From: M3007 sp046316495
GTDB lineage: Bacteria; Bacteroidota; Bacteroidia; Chitinophagales; Saprospiraceae
DNA: 64,000 bases
Reading direction: 5' to 3'
Assembly (NCBI GenBank): GCA_046316495.1
Contig: JBKDAM010000104.1
Span: 4,345-68,344 of the forward strand
Shown: in pieces, positions 17,895 through 27,352 of the stretch
Layout of the letters: each line of letters begins with the position of its first letter
Numbering within the stretch: the stretch's first letter is position 1
The notes under the pieces: generated by a model
What the model was told of the DNA's origin: nothing
Databases searched by the model: none
Seen by the model: the letters and a program-made list of their open reading frames with translations, nothing else
Program-made: the position numbers and the translations under genes

Positions 17895-18731
17895 ATGAAT
17901 AAGACACTTTATAGTATAACATTGCTTATAGCCGTAATGGTAGCAGCTTGTCGCCCTGAGCGGGATGACTTGTACCAACTCGGCACCCCACCTGCTGCAC
18001 CGGAATGGTCGGTGGAAGCGTTGCCTGGCGACCCCAACCGCTTTGTGGTGAAGGATTTATCTGAAGGTAATTTCCAGCGTTTGTGGGATTTCCCCGGAGG
18101 TGCGCCCAAGGCCTCTTCCGATCTGGTGGATACGGTGTATTTTGCAAAAGCGGGCAGTTACACCCTTACACTTTACGTTTCCTCTGCGGAAGGAAACGGG
18201 ACGGTATTTAGTCAAAAGACCATAGAAGTGCTTAATGACGCCATTCCTGATTGCACGACTCCGATGGGTTTATTGACAGGAAGTTGCGAAGCGGATGGTA
18301 AGAGCTGGACGTTAAGTACAGCTGCCGGAGCCGTCAAGGTTGGTCCAACGTACGATGATTACTCTTGGTACACCTCTCCGGAAAACGGATTGCAGCCAGC
18401 CCAATACGACGACCGGTTTTGGTTTAAGTTTGACGGTGGTCTCTTTGAGAACCGCAATAATGGCGCATCGGTGAATCCTTGGTTGGGATATGCCGTGGTG
18501 CCCTACGAAGGGGGACTCAGCTCCTTTGTTTTACAGGAGGGAACCGGCATTAACGGCAGGAATCAGCTTATTTTGCCGGACGACCAGTTTATGGGAGTGA
18601 TGGATGCGGACAATGTAATGGACATCGTTCAGTTCACCGAGACTGACTTAGGCGGGAGGACCCGTTTGCGTCCGCACGATGGCACCCCTGCCGCGCAAGG
18701 GTGGTTTGAGCTCCATTTTGTTGCACAATAG
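17895..18731 (+). CDS. PKD-domain lipoprotein, probable surface glycan-binding protein (SusE-position)
   Basis: A 278-residue protein with lipobox VAAC (Cys ~19). A PKD-like domain (~35-110, LWDFPGGAPKASSDLVDTVYF ... GSYTLTLYV) precedes a C-terminal ~150-residue domain (SCEADGKSWTLS ... TYDDYSWYT) that is often seen in Bacteroidota PUL lipoproteins. The position just after susD, 16 bases away, is typical for surface glycan-binding proteins. Ligand inferred from neighbours: a beta-glucan. No catalytic residues were recognised. Confidence 0.75.
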   Translation: MNKTLYSITLLIAVMVAACRPERDDLYQLGTPPAAPEWSVEALPGDPNRFVVKDLSEGNFQRLWDFPGGAPKASSDLVDTVYFAKAGSYTLTLYVSSAEGNGTVFSQKTIEVLNDAIPDCTTPMGLLTGSCEADGKSWTLSTAAGAVKVGPTYDDYSWYTSPENGLQPAQYDDRFWFKFDGGLFENRNNGASVNPWLGYAVVPYEGGLSSFVLQEGTGINGRNQLILPDDQFMGVMDADNVMDIVQFTETDLGGRTRLRPHDGTPAAQGWFELHFVAQ

Positions 18732-18751
18732 TTGATTAAAACAGGAAAATT

Positions 18752-19579
18752 ATGCGAAAAACAATCGTTTGTATTTTTTGTGTCCTAGCACTTTTATCTG
18801 CCTGCACCAGCTCTAGGCAACTTAAGCATGCTGCATTGCCAGGATATGAGCTGGTTTGGGCAGATGAATTTGAGCAAGTGGGGCGTCCAGATACGGCTCG
18901 CTGGGGGTATGATTTGGGAGATGGTTGTCCAAGGATTTGTGGATGGGGAAACAACGAGCTGCAGTATTACACGGCCGACCGGAATGCCTGGGTAGCGGAT
19001 GGGCGGCTGGTGCTGGAAGCCCGTCAAGAAACGGTGCAGGGGCGATCGTACACCTCTGCGAGATTGGTTAGCAAGCATAAAGGTGACTGGAAGTACGGGC
19101 GACTGGAGATACGGGCGAAACTACCTCAGGGGCGCGGTATTTGGCCAGCTATCTGGATGTTACCGACGGACTGGAAGTATGGCGATTGGCCGGCCAGTGG
19201 GGAAATAGATATTATGGAGTTTGTTGGATACGCACCGGATAGTTTGTTTGGCACTGTGCATACACAGCGGTTCAACCATGGGATAGGTACTCAGGTGACC
19301 AAAGGAATTCAGCACCCTACTCTTTCGAGTGCTTTTCATACCTATGCGATAGATTGGGATAGCCAGAAAATTGATTTTTATGTAGATGAACTACTTTATC
19401 ATACTTTCCGAAATAATGGAGAGGGAATTGCTGCCTGGCCATTTGACGAACGGTTCCACCTGTTGTTAAATGTTGCGGTGGGGGGCAATTGGGGTGGAAA
19501 AATGGGTGTAGATGACCGTATTTTTCCCCAACGAATGGAAGTAGAGTATGTTCGAGTTTACCAAAAGAAAGATCGTTAG
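18752..19579 (+). CDS. GH16 endo-beta-glucanase (laminarinase-like) lipoprotein
   Basis: A 275-residue protein with lipobox LSAC (Cys ~18). Glycoside hydrolase family 16 features: YELVWADEF near the N-terminus, GWGNNELQYYT, and the catalytic ExDxxE motif GEIDIMEFVG (E151, D153, E156; nucleophile and acid/base glutamates both present). The insert between I-D-I and E (a Met) is the beta-bulge form typical of laminarinases. Further on, GIWPAIWMLP and FHLLLNVAVGGNWGG fit the family. It probably cleaves beta-1,3 or mixed-linkage glucans at the cell surface and feeds SusC/SusD. Confidence 0.92.
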   Translation: MRKTIVCIFCVLALLSACTSSRQLKHAALPGYELVWADEFEQVGRPDTARWGYDLGDGCPRICGWGNNELQYYTADRNAWVADGRLVLEARQETVQGRSYTSARLVSKHKGDWKYGRLEIRAKLPQGRGIWPAIWMLPTDWKYGDWPASGEIDIMEFVGYAPDSLFGTVHTQRFNHGIGTQVTKGIQHPTLSSAFHTYAIDWDSQKIDFYVDELLYHTFRNNGEGIAAWPFDERFHLLLNVAVGGNWGGKMGVDDRIFPQRMEVEYVRVYQKKDR

Positions 19580-19656
19580 GTGCATTCATGCGCGTAACTG
19601 TAGATTCCAACAAGTGCCCTGTTGGGCGCGAAATCAAAACTAAAAAAAATAACACA

Positions 19657-20886
19657 ATGAATTTTTCACAAAAAATATACCTCGGGACCTTTCTTTTGGC
19701 GATGATGTTTGGAATCAATGCCTGTCTTCCGGAAGATGATGGTATTCCGGAAGATTTAAACCTCCCTGTCCTCGAGATTCAGGATGTGGTGGTGGAAGAA
19801 GAAGATGTGGATCAGGTCTTACAGGTAACCATTCGCTTGAGCGAAGTGAGTCCGACGAATGTGGTAGTGAACTGGGTAGCCTTAGCGGGCACTGCCACAG
19901 CAGAACTAGATTATCAAGTATTGAGTTCGGGCAACAGACTGCTTTTTGAACAGGGAGAAACAGAGAAAAAGCTGGAGATCAGAATTAAAGGAGACGAAGT
20001 CAAAGAGATTGATGAGACTTTCCAAATTCAATTTTACAGTCCTAGCAACGCCACCTTGTCGCAGGAGTACTGTACCATCACCATCAAGGATGATGATGAT
20101 AATTCTGCAGGGCTCACCATTCCGAGTTCGGGCTATTCGACACCTTTAACCTATGCTGGTTATAACCTGGTCTGGGCGGATGAATTTGATGGAACTACCC
20201 TAAACACCAATGATTGGACGTATGAAATTGGGGATGGTTGTCCGGTGAATTGCGGATGGGGTAATAATGAGTTGGAGTACTACCGGGCTGAAAACACTTC
20301 CCTTGTGGAGGGGAATTTGGTCATTACGGCCCGCGCACAAAAGTTTGGCAACCGCGACTACACTTCTTCCAGGCTCATAACGAAGGGGAAGAGACAATTT
20401 AAGTTTGGCCGGATTGATATTCGGGCGGCATTACCGAAAGGTAAGGGGCTATGGCCAGCACTTTGGATGTTAGGTTCTAACATTGATGCGGTGGGTTGGC
20501 CTGCTTGTGGGGAAATTGATATCATGGAGCTCGCTGGGGATATCCCAAACCGTGTGGTAGGAACGGTTCATTACGGTCCCAACGTGGCGGGGCACCAATA
20601 CATCAGTCAGTCCACTTATTTGAGCGGAAATGCGAATTTCAATGACGCTTTTCACGTGTTTTCAATCCTTTGGGAGGCAGATAAGATTCAATTTTTGGTG
20701 GACGATGTCGTTTATCACACCATTACTCCTGCTTCCTTAAACGGGGTTGCTTATCCATTCAATAAAAACTTTTTCTTTGTTTTCAATGTAGCGGTAGGTG
20801 GAACCTTCCCTGGTAATCCAGATGCTAGCACTGCTTTCCCACAATGGATGGTAGTGGATTATGTACGGGTATTTCAACCACAATAA
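19657..20886 (+). CDS. GH16 endo-beta-glucanase with N-terminal Calx-beta domain, lipoprotein
   Basis: About 409 residues from ATG 19657 (an in-frame ATG at 19588 adds only a polar stretch before the signal peptide). Lipobox INAC is followed by an acidic linker and a Calx-beta domain (~30-150: VTIRLSEVSPTNVVVNW, ELDYQV, KEIDETFQI, ending in IKDDDDN). The GH16 domain (~165-409) has LVWADEFDG, CGWGNNELEYYR and the catalytic GEIDIMELAG (E286, D288, E291), then NFFFVFNVAVGGTFPG. It is a paralogue of the preceding GH16 gene with an added calcium-binding-like module. It is the last gene of the locus and is followed by a strong terminator. Confidence 0.92.
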   Translation: MNFSQKIYLGTFLLAMMFGINACLPEDDGIPEDLNLPVLEIQDVVVEEEDVDQVLQVTIRLSEVSPTNVVVNWVALAGTATAELDYQVLSSGNRLLFEQGETEKKLEIRIKGDEVKEIDETFQIQFYSPSNATLSQEYCTITIKDDDDNSAGLTIPSSGYSTPLTYAGYNLVWADEFDGTTLNTNDWTYEIGDGCPVNCGWGNNELEYYRAENTSLVEGNLVITARAQKFGNRDYTSSRLITKGKRQFKFGRIDIRAALPKGKGLWPALWMLGSNIDAVGWPACGEIDIMELAGDIPNRVVGTVHYGPNVAGHQYISQSTYLSGNANFNDAFHVFSILWEADKIQFLVDDVVYHTITPASLNGVAYPFNKNFFFVFNVAVGGTFPGNPDASTAFPQWMVVDYVRVFQPQ

Positions 20887-20904
20887 ATAACCTCCATTTC
20901 ACGC

Positions 20905-20952
20905 AAAAAAGGCTGCTTATCGGGTTGATGAATCTGGTAAGCAGCTTTTTTA
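20905..20952. terminator. Bidirectional terminator (PUL end / ruvC end)
   Basis: GCTGCTTA (20912-20919) pairs with TAAGCAGC (20938-20945), flanked by an A-run on the left and a T-run on the right. It sits between convergent stops at 20886 and 20953. Confidence 0.85.
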
Positions 20953-21519
20953 TTACTTGGTTTTGGTTGGATTGTCTTTTACAAATGCGGCCCAGCCGGA
21001 GTAGGTTTTGGTTGCTTTTAAGGGATTGGAAGATTGAAAATGGTGGCAGACAGCGGCTGCAAGTGCGTCGGTTGCATCGAGGTATTTTTCTTGAAATTTA
21101 CGTTTAAGGATATTTTCCAACATACCGGCCACTTGTTCTTTTGAAGCGTTGCCATTGCCGGTCACTGCTTTTTTTATTTTTTTTGGTAAATATTCAGTGA
21201 TGCTCAATCCGTTGACCATTCCCGCCGCCATTGCGACCCCTTGGGCACGGCCCAGTTTGAGCATGGCTTGTACATTTTTACCGAAAAAAGGCGCTTCAAT
21301 CGCCATCTGAGAAGGGCGGTATTGATGAACCAAATCCTGTACTTGCTCGAAGATGTACTTGAGCTTATCTACGTGCTCTTCGTCAATATGGGTAAATGTA
21401 AGTACCCCGATTTCAACTACGGATAACTGACGTTGTTTGACTTCCAGAATGGCAAAGCCAAGAACATTGGTTCCGGGGTCAATACCGAGGATACGGACAG
21501 GTTTGTCTTGTTCGATCAT
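20953..21519 (-). CDS. ruvC: Crossover junction endodeoxyribonuclease RuvC
   Basis: A 188-residue protein. It is the Holliday-junction resolvase that works with RuvAB in recombination and repair. The four acidic active-site residues are in place: D14 (RILGIDPG), E75 (MAIEAPFFG), and D148 and D151 (YLDATDALAAAVCHH). The spacing matches the E. coli enzyme (D7, E66, D138, D141). The C-terminal extension of ~25 residues (TKTYSGWAAFVK) is common in Bacteroidota. The gene stands alone, convergent with the glucan locus and divergent from the metalloprotease. Confidence 0.96.
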   Translation of the reverse strand: MIEQDKPVRILGIDPGTNVLGFAILEVKQRQLSVVEIGVLTFTHIDEEHVDKLKYIFEQVQDLVHQYRPSQMAIEAPFFGKNVQAMLKLGRAQGVAMAAGMVNGLSITEYLPKKIKKAVTGNGNASKEQVAGMLENILKRKFQEKYLDATDALAAAVCHHFQSSNPLKATKTYSGWAAFVKDNPTKTK

Positions 21520-21654
21520 GGGGCGAAGATACCTTGTTTGATTAAATTTGACGGGGATTGTCTTAATTCGGATAGGTTAATACAGATATGTGTCCGGTTG
21601 TTTACCTTCGCGGTGTTCTAATCACTGTAGACTTATCATTTACATCCTTTTTTT

Positions 21655-24600
21655 ATGCTACAACGTTTGCTCCAACCCATCGTACTCCTGCTGTTGAGTA
21701 CGACCCTAGTGATTGCACAGTCTTCTACAACGGCTTTCTGGACCGATCTTCCGGAGAACACCATCTCTAATGCCAGTGGCTTGGAGCGGTATATTGTTCC
21801 GGAGCATTACCGGACTGTATCTATTCAATTCAATGTTTTGCGCAATTTGCTAAGTGGTGCGGAGGCAACGGCGGTGGAACTAACCCTACCGATGCCCGAC
21901 GGAAGTCAGGAACGCTTTTTAGTTCGCGAGACGTCTTTAATGGCTCCTGATTTACAGGCGCGTTACCCTGAAATTCGCTGTTACACAGGTCAAGGAGTGG
22001 ATGATCCAGCGGCTATCTTGAAGTGCGATGTGACCCCTTGGGGTTTCCATGCAATGACACTTTCTTCGAAAAAAGGGCAGCTCTTCATCGATCCCTATTT
22101 TCATGGCGATGGGCAATATGCGGTGGTGTATTTGAAGAAAGATTACAAACGAAACAAGCACAATACGTTTGAATGTTTGACGACTTCAGAGGGGCCTGAA
22201 CCAGGGGACTTGTTGGAAGCGCCCTCCATGCCGAGCACACAAAGTACGGCAGCTGGTGATTGCCAGCACCGCCGGTACCGGCTTGCATTGGCTTGTACCG
22301 GTGAGTATGCTAGTTTCCATGGTGGAACGAAGCCCTTGGTACTCGCTGCTATGAATACGTCTATGAATCGGGTAAACGGGGTGTATGAGCGTGATTTTGC
22401 AATTACGATGCAGCTTATTCCCAACAACGACACCCTGATCTTTTTAAATGCCAGCTCAGATCCTTACACCAATAATAATGGTGGAACTATGTTGGGACAG
22501 AACCAAACAACTATTACTCAACGGATTGGGGCGGCAAACTACGATATTGGACACGTATTTAGTACTGGCGGTGGCGGAATTGCAGGTTTAGGTGTGGTAT
22601 GTAGCAACAGCAACAAAGCCAGGGGTGTGACAGGCAGTGGTGCTCCTGTTGGAGATCCATTTGATATTGATTATGTTGCGCACGAGATGGGCCACCAGTT
22701 TGGCGGAAACCACTGCTACAATAATTCCTGTGGTGGAAATATCAATTCGTCCACCGCGATGGAACCTGGTTCTGGTTCTACCATTATGGCGTACGCTGGT
22801 ATTTGTTCACCCAATGTACAGAACAACAGCGATGATTATTTTCACGCGATTAATATTCAGGAAATTGCAGCCTACACCACTGTTGGTGGAGGTAACTCTT
22901 GTCCAACGAAAACGGTAACGGGCAACTCTGCTCCTGTTGTGAATGATGTTCCCAATTATGTAATTCCAAAATCAACGCCATTTGCTTTAACTGCAGTGGC
23001 AACAGATGCTGACCCTACCGACCAGCTGACGTATTGTTGGGAGCAGATGGACCCACAGAGTGCAACGATGCCGCCGGTATCTACCAGCACGGGTGGCCCT
23101 CTTTTCCGTTCGTATGATCCTGTTCCTTCCCCTACTCGCTTTTTCCCGAGGTTGCCGGATTTGGTTACCAATACCAATTCTACTTGGGAGGAGTTACCGG
23201 GAGTTGCAAGAACTATGAATTTCCGGGTGGTGGTGCGCGATAACCATCCTGCTGGAGGCTGTACAGATGAAGATAATTCAGCGATTACGGTGGCGGGCAC
23301 TGCGGGTCCTTTCCTAGTGACTGCTCCAAACACCAATACTGTTTGGTATGTTGGAGAGCAAAAAACGGTAACTTGGGACATGGCGAACACAACGGCTGCG
23401 CCCGTGAATTGCAGTGAAGTAAAAATTTCCTTGTCAACTGATGGTGGTTTTACTTATCCTATAGTCTTGGCAGCGAGCGTTCCTAACTCCGGATCTGCCG
23501 TCGTTACAGTTCCAGATAACCTTTCCAACACCTGCCGGGTGAAAGTGGAAGCGGTGGGGAACATATTCTTTGACATTTCCAATGCCAATTTTAGTATCCA
23601 ATTACCTCCTACCCCCACCTTTGTTTTTTCTAGCAATACTACCAATGTGACGGTTTGTGCGGGAGAGACAGCAACAGTTAACTTGAATGTAACTGGTTTG
23701 GTTGGTTTTAATACACCGGTAGAATTGGTGGTGACGGGTGCGCCTGCTCCTGAAACGGTCAGCTGGAGCTCTAATCCAGTGGTTCCAACGGGGATCAGTA
23801 CCTTAAGCATCTCGAATTTGACCCCTGCCATGGCGGGCACCTACACACTTCAATTGACCGGGACTGCCGCTAGTATAACACAAAATTTATCGGTGCAGCT
23901 GACTGTTTTGCCGGGAGCACCTAGTGCGGCACCTGCTCCTCAAGTGCCAACGGATGGTGCTACAGGGGTTTCTACCCTTGCTGGATTAAGTTGGGAGACG
24001 GTAGGGTTTGCGAGTGGTTATGTAGTGGAGGTGTCTTCTAATCCAGCTTTTCCAGCTGGCTCTATTATTACCCTAAATTCGGCTACTAACAGCGCTGTGA
24101 CACCCTTACTTAGTGCCGCAACTCCTTATTATTGGCGCGTAAAAGCCTTGAATAGTTGCGATGAAACCTCCTTCGGACCAGTTTTTGCTTTTCAGACTGG
24201 GGGTGAGTCCTGCAATCAGACTTTTTCTAGTACGAATGTACCGGTAGCTATTGATGTGAATGGAGCGGTAAATGTATCCTCTACATTGACGGTTCCTGCG
24301 ACGGTGGCAGTGACCGATGTGAATGTATCGGTAACGATTGCGCACAGCTGGTTGGGTGACATAGATGCCAAGTTGGTGAGTCCAACGGGTACTTCTTTGG
24401 TACTATTTGATCGTCCAGGTTACCCGGCATCGGATTTTGGATGTAACGGGGATAATATTGAGGTGAATTTCGATGATGAGGCAGCTCAGACAGCGGCTAC
24501 GCTGGAAGCAGCTTGTAACGCCACGGCTCCTGCTATTTCCGGAAATTATCAAGCGGTTCAGTCGCTGAGTGCCTTAGATGGTCAATTGGCTGCTGGAACA

Positions 24601-27042
24601 TGGACGCTGCAAGTCAATGACAGCTATCCTGGGGAGGATGAAGGAGCCATCAATGCTTGGAGCATTTCACTATGCTTGATTGAAGAGGTGGGAGAAGGGC
24701 AACTTTTGGTCAATTTACCATTGATCGTTGCTCAAAGCGGAACTGGAACCCTTTTAAATAGCCTTCTGGAAGGACAAGCATCCGGTACAGCGGCTGAAGT
24801 TCAGTTTGTGTTGCTTTCTGTTCCACAAAGTGGGCAGCTCTTCTTAAATGGGGCAGCTCTTGGAGTGGGCTCCAGCTTTACCCAAGCGGATATTAATGCT
24901 GGATTAATTACCTACGTACACAATGGAAATAGTGCGACATCAGATTCGTTCCGGTTTGATTTGTTGGACAACAATAATGGGGGCTGGGTGTATAATCAGA
25001 CTTTCCAGATTCAGGTTGTGGAGAATACGCTTCTAGCAAGCGCTACCGTTTCAGCTGAAATTCAGTGTTATAACGATAGCAACGGTGCAATTATGGTGTC
25101 TGTGAGTGGTGGTTCAGCGCCTTATTCCTTCAGTTTAAATGGTGGCGCCGCACAGACTACAGGCCTATTTGGCGGGTTGACAGCGGGTATTTATGAGGTG
25201 GTGGTAACGGATAATGTAGGCTTTGTTCAAACCATTAGTGGACTTGAACTCATCAATCCCGAGCTTTTGGCGCTACAGACCACAGTGAGTGGCAATGAGG
25301 TTACCTTAAACGCCACGGGAGGAACACCAGGATTGGAGTATAGCTTGGATGGCAGCGTTTACCAAACAGATCCAGTATTTACCGATGTGGCAGATGGAAT
25401 CTACATGGTCAGCGTTCGGGATGCCAACGGATGTATTGTTTCCGAACAAGTGTTGGTCTCCTCAGCGACTTTATTGGCAGTAGCTACTTCTGGCGGGCAA
25501 ATTTCTTGCTTCGGTGCCAGTACGGGTAGCTTGACGGTGACCTCTGTCGGTGGAACCGCTCCTTATGAGTTCAGTATTAATGGAACTGATTTCCAACTGT
25601 CCAATACCTTTACAGGATTGACGGCTGGCACTTATGTGGTCACGGTGAAAGACGCCATAGGTGTTACCACTACTACTGCGCCTATTACTTTGACGCAAGC
25701 CGATGAGCTATTGGCTTCCGTAGCGGTTAACTTAAACGTACTTACCGTAACGGTTTCGGGCGGTACAGGGTCCTACCTTTATAGCTTGGATGGTGCATCT
25801 GCCCAGAATAGCCCAATTTTTGGTGGTTTATCAAATGGAACCTATGTGGTAACCATTATAGATGGCAATGGTTGTAGTATTTCGGTGGAGGCGACTGTGG
25901 CAGTGGAAGCATTGGCGATTTTGGAGTTAATTTCGGAAGGAGCTAACCCCTGCACCGGAGTGGTAGAGCAAGTAACAGTGCTCATAACTGGTGGTGTTCC
26001 TCCGTTTCAATACCGATTGAACGGAGGGGCTTGGCAAAGCACCGCGGTCTTTACGAACGTTGCCCCAGGTTCAACTTTATATGAAGTTTTGGATGCTCAA
26101 GGTACCTTAGCAGCTGCACAAGCGGTAGTGACCCAGCCATCTCAGGTTACTGGCACTGGGGTGTTAACAGGTAACAACCTAGAGGTGACGCCTTCAGGTG
26201 GGACTTCTCCATATACTTTTTCTCTAAATGGAGGACCTCAAGTGAGCTCAGGCAACTGGGAGAACCTGTCTGTGGGTAATTACACGGTGGTGATTACAGA
26301 TGCCAACGGATGCACTGGTTCTGCCACTTTTTCGGTGAGTTATGTGCCAATGAACCTCACGGTTTCTTTTGAAGATGTGTCTTGTTTTGGGGCCTCCGAT
26401 GGAAGTATCAGCTGGATCCTGTCCGGTGGGCAAGCTCCATACACGTATCAAACTACCCCTTCTACCCCTTGGTTGGATTTATCGCCTGGTATTTATACCT
26501 TGGTAGTCACCGACGCAGTTGGATTAAGTGTAATGGCTACTGTGGAAATCAATCAGCCAGATCAGCTTTCTGCTAGTGCCATTGCGGAAGGAAACGGGAC
26601 CGTCACGATTGGGGCGATTGGGGGTATTGCTCCTTATCAGTACAGTATTGACAACGGATTAACGTTCCAAAACAGCCCTGTTTTTACGGGGGTAGTAACG
26701 GGAACTTATCAGTTGGTTGTTCGGGATCAAAACGGTTGTGAGGTACTGCTTCCCAATTTTGGAGTGGTGGGTGCTGCTGAAGTGGCTACCGCTTGGGGGG
26801 TAAGAGTAGCTCCTAACCCAAGTTCTGGCGTCTTTTACCTGGAGATGGGCGTAGCGCCAACAGGTACCTTACTGACAGAGGTGTTAGATGCTGCGGGCAG
26901 GCTCCTTCAGAGCAGGGTGTACGAACCTGTAGGGGGTGTATTCCAGACAGCTATTGATTTGCAAGCTGCTCCAGAAGGCATTTATTTCTTAAGGATTGCT
27001 ACGGATACCGAGCGGACAGTTGTTCGATTGGTTCGCCAATAA
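21655..27042 (+). CDS. Secreted reprolysin-like zinc metalloprotease with P-domain, SprB repeats and T9SS tail
   Basis: A 1795-residue protein. A signal peptide (to LVIAQ) and a propeptide-like region (~25-200) lead to a reprolysin-type catalytic domain (~210-420) with H343-E-M-G-H347-x2-G-x2-H353, the HExxHxxGxxH zinc site, and a following met-turn-like IMAYAG. An Ig/Fn3 region (~420-850) precedes a proprotein-convertase-type P-domain (~853-1008). A CSPG/cadherin-like segment (~1015-1130), about six SprB-type repeats (~1135-1700: PYSFSLNGG..., GLTAGIYEVVVTD...) and a Por-type tail (~1718-1795, APNPSSGVFYL ... GIYFLRI) complete it. Likely an exported peptidase that acts on proteins outside the cell or at the surface; the SprB repeats suggest surface display. 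Alone in its transcription unit and followed by a terminator. Confidence 0.9.
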   Translation: MLQRLLQPIVLLLLSTTLVIAQSSTTAFWTDLPENTISNASGLERYIVPEHYRTVSIQFNVLRNLLSGAEATAVELTLPMPDGSQERFLVRETSLMAPDLQARYPEIRCYTGQGVDDPAAILKCDVTPWGFHAMTLSSKKGQLFIDPYFHGDGQYAVVYLKKDYKRNKHNTFECLTTSEGPEPGDLLEAPSMPSTQSTAAGDCQHRRYRLALACTGEYASFHGGTKPLVLAAMNTSMNRVNGVYERDFAITMQLIPNNDTLIFLNASSDPYTNNNGGTMLGQNQTTITQRIGAANYDIGHVFSTGGGGIAGLGVVCSNSNKARGVTGSGAPVGDPFDIDYVAHEMGHQFGGNHCYNNSCGGNINSSTAMEPGSGSTIMAYAGICSPNVQNNSDDYFHAINIQEIAAYTTVGGGNSCPTKTVTGNSAPVVNDVPNYVIPKSTPFALTAVATDADPTDQLTYCWEQMDPQSATMPPVSTSTGGPLFRSYDPVPSPTRFFPRLPDLVTNTNSTWEELPGVARTMNFRVVVRDNHPAGGCTDEDNSAITVAGTAGPFLVTAPNTNTVWYVGEQKTVTWDMANTTAAPVNCSEVKISLSTDGGFTYPIVLAASVPNSGSAVVTVPDNLSNTCRVKVEAVGNIFFDISNANFSIQLPPTPTFVFSSNTTNVTVCAGETATVNLNVTGLVGFNTPVELVVTGAPAPETVSWSSNPVVPTGISTLSISNLTPAMAGTYTLQLTGTAASITQNLSVQLTVLPGAPSAAPAPQVPTDGATGVSTLAGLSWETVGFASGYVVEVSSNPAFPAGSIITLNSATNSAVTPLLSAATPYYWRVKALNSCDETSFGPVFAFQTGGESCNQTFSSTNVPVAIDVNGAVNVSSTLTVPATVAVTDVNVSVTIAHSWLGDIDAKLVSPTGTSLVLFDRPGYPASDFGCNGDNIEVNFDDEAAQTAATLEAACNATAPAISGNYQAVQSLSALDGQLAAGTWTLQVNDSYPGEDEGAINAWSISLCLIEEVGEGQLLVNLPLIVAQSGTGTLLNSLLEGQASGTAAEVQFVLLSVPQSGQLFLNGAALGVGSSFTQADINAGLITYVHNGNSATSDSFRFDLLDNNNGGWVYNQTFQIQVVENTLLASATVSAEIQCYNDSNGAIMVSVSGGSAPYSFSLNGGAAQTTGLFGGLTAGIYEVVVTDNVGFVQTISGLELINPELLALQTTVSGNEVTLNATGGTPGLEYSLDGSVYQTDPVFTDVADGIYMVSVRDANGCIVSEQVLVSSATLLAVATSGGQISCFGASTGSLTVTSVGGTAPYEFSINGTDFQLSNTFTGLTAGTYVVTVKDAIGVTTTTAPITLTQADELLASVAVNLNVLTVTVSGGTGSYLYSLDGASAQNSPIFGGLSNGTYVVTIIDGNGCSISVEATVAVEALAILELISEGANPCTGVVEQVTVLITGGVPPFQYRLNGGAWQSTAVFTNVAPGSTLYEVLDAQGTLAAAQAVVTQPSQVTGTGVLTGNNLEVTPSGGTSPYTFSLNGGPQVSSGNWENLSVGNYTVVITDANGCTGSATFSVSYVPMNLTVSFEDVSCFGASDGSISWILSGGQAPYTYQTTPSTPWLDLSPGIYTLVVTDAVGLSVMATVEINQPDQLSASAIAEGNGTVTIGAIGGIAPYQYSIDNGLTFQNSPVFTGVVTGTYQLVVRDQNGCEVLLPNFGVVGAAEVATAWGVRVAPNPSSGVFYLEMGVAPTGTLLTEVLDAAGRLLQSRVYEPVGGVFQTAIDLQAAPEGIYFLRIATDTERTVVRLVRQ

Positions 27043-27070
27043 AGTTGATTATTTTTTAGACGAACGAAAA

Positions 27071-27100
27071 AGGTCGGCTGTAGCACAGTCGGCCTTTTTT
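27071..27100 (+). terminator. Rho-independent terminator
   Basis: GGTCGGCTGT pairs with ACAGTCGGCC (two G-U wobbles), with an A-run before and a T-run after. It lies about 30 bases after the metalloprotease stop. The stretch 27101-27287 up to the next hairpin shows no gene. Confidence 0.8.
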
Positions 27101-27287
27101 GTTTGCGGTAGTTTGTTTTGAGTCGGGGATTCCTTTATACTAGAGGATTTTATGCCGTTTTCGGAGGTAATTTTCTTATCGTCCGATGTTAGTTGGTTTA
27201 CCAGGCGTTGCTCTTAAAATTTTGAGAGGTTATTACTCCAGCGCGTATTCGGTAATACCAAACATAGGAAGAGGGCGTTTTTAGAAA

Positions 27288-27329
27288 AAATAAAAGCCCG
27301 CGGGGCCATTGTTCCGCGGGCTTTTATTT
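27288..27329. terminator. Strong terminator hairpin
   Basis: A perfect 16-bp stem: AAATAAAAGCCCGCGG (27288-27303) and its complement (27314-27329), with a 10-base loop. On the minus strand it is followed by T-rich sequence, so it serves the gene ending at 27353; it may also stop plus-strand reading. Confidence 0.85.
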
Positions 27330-27352
27330 ATGTTGCGTTTGGTTAAACGCTT

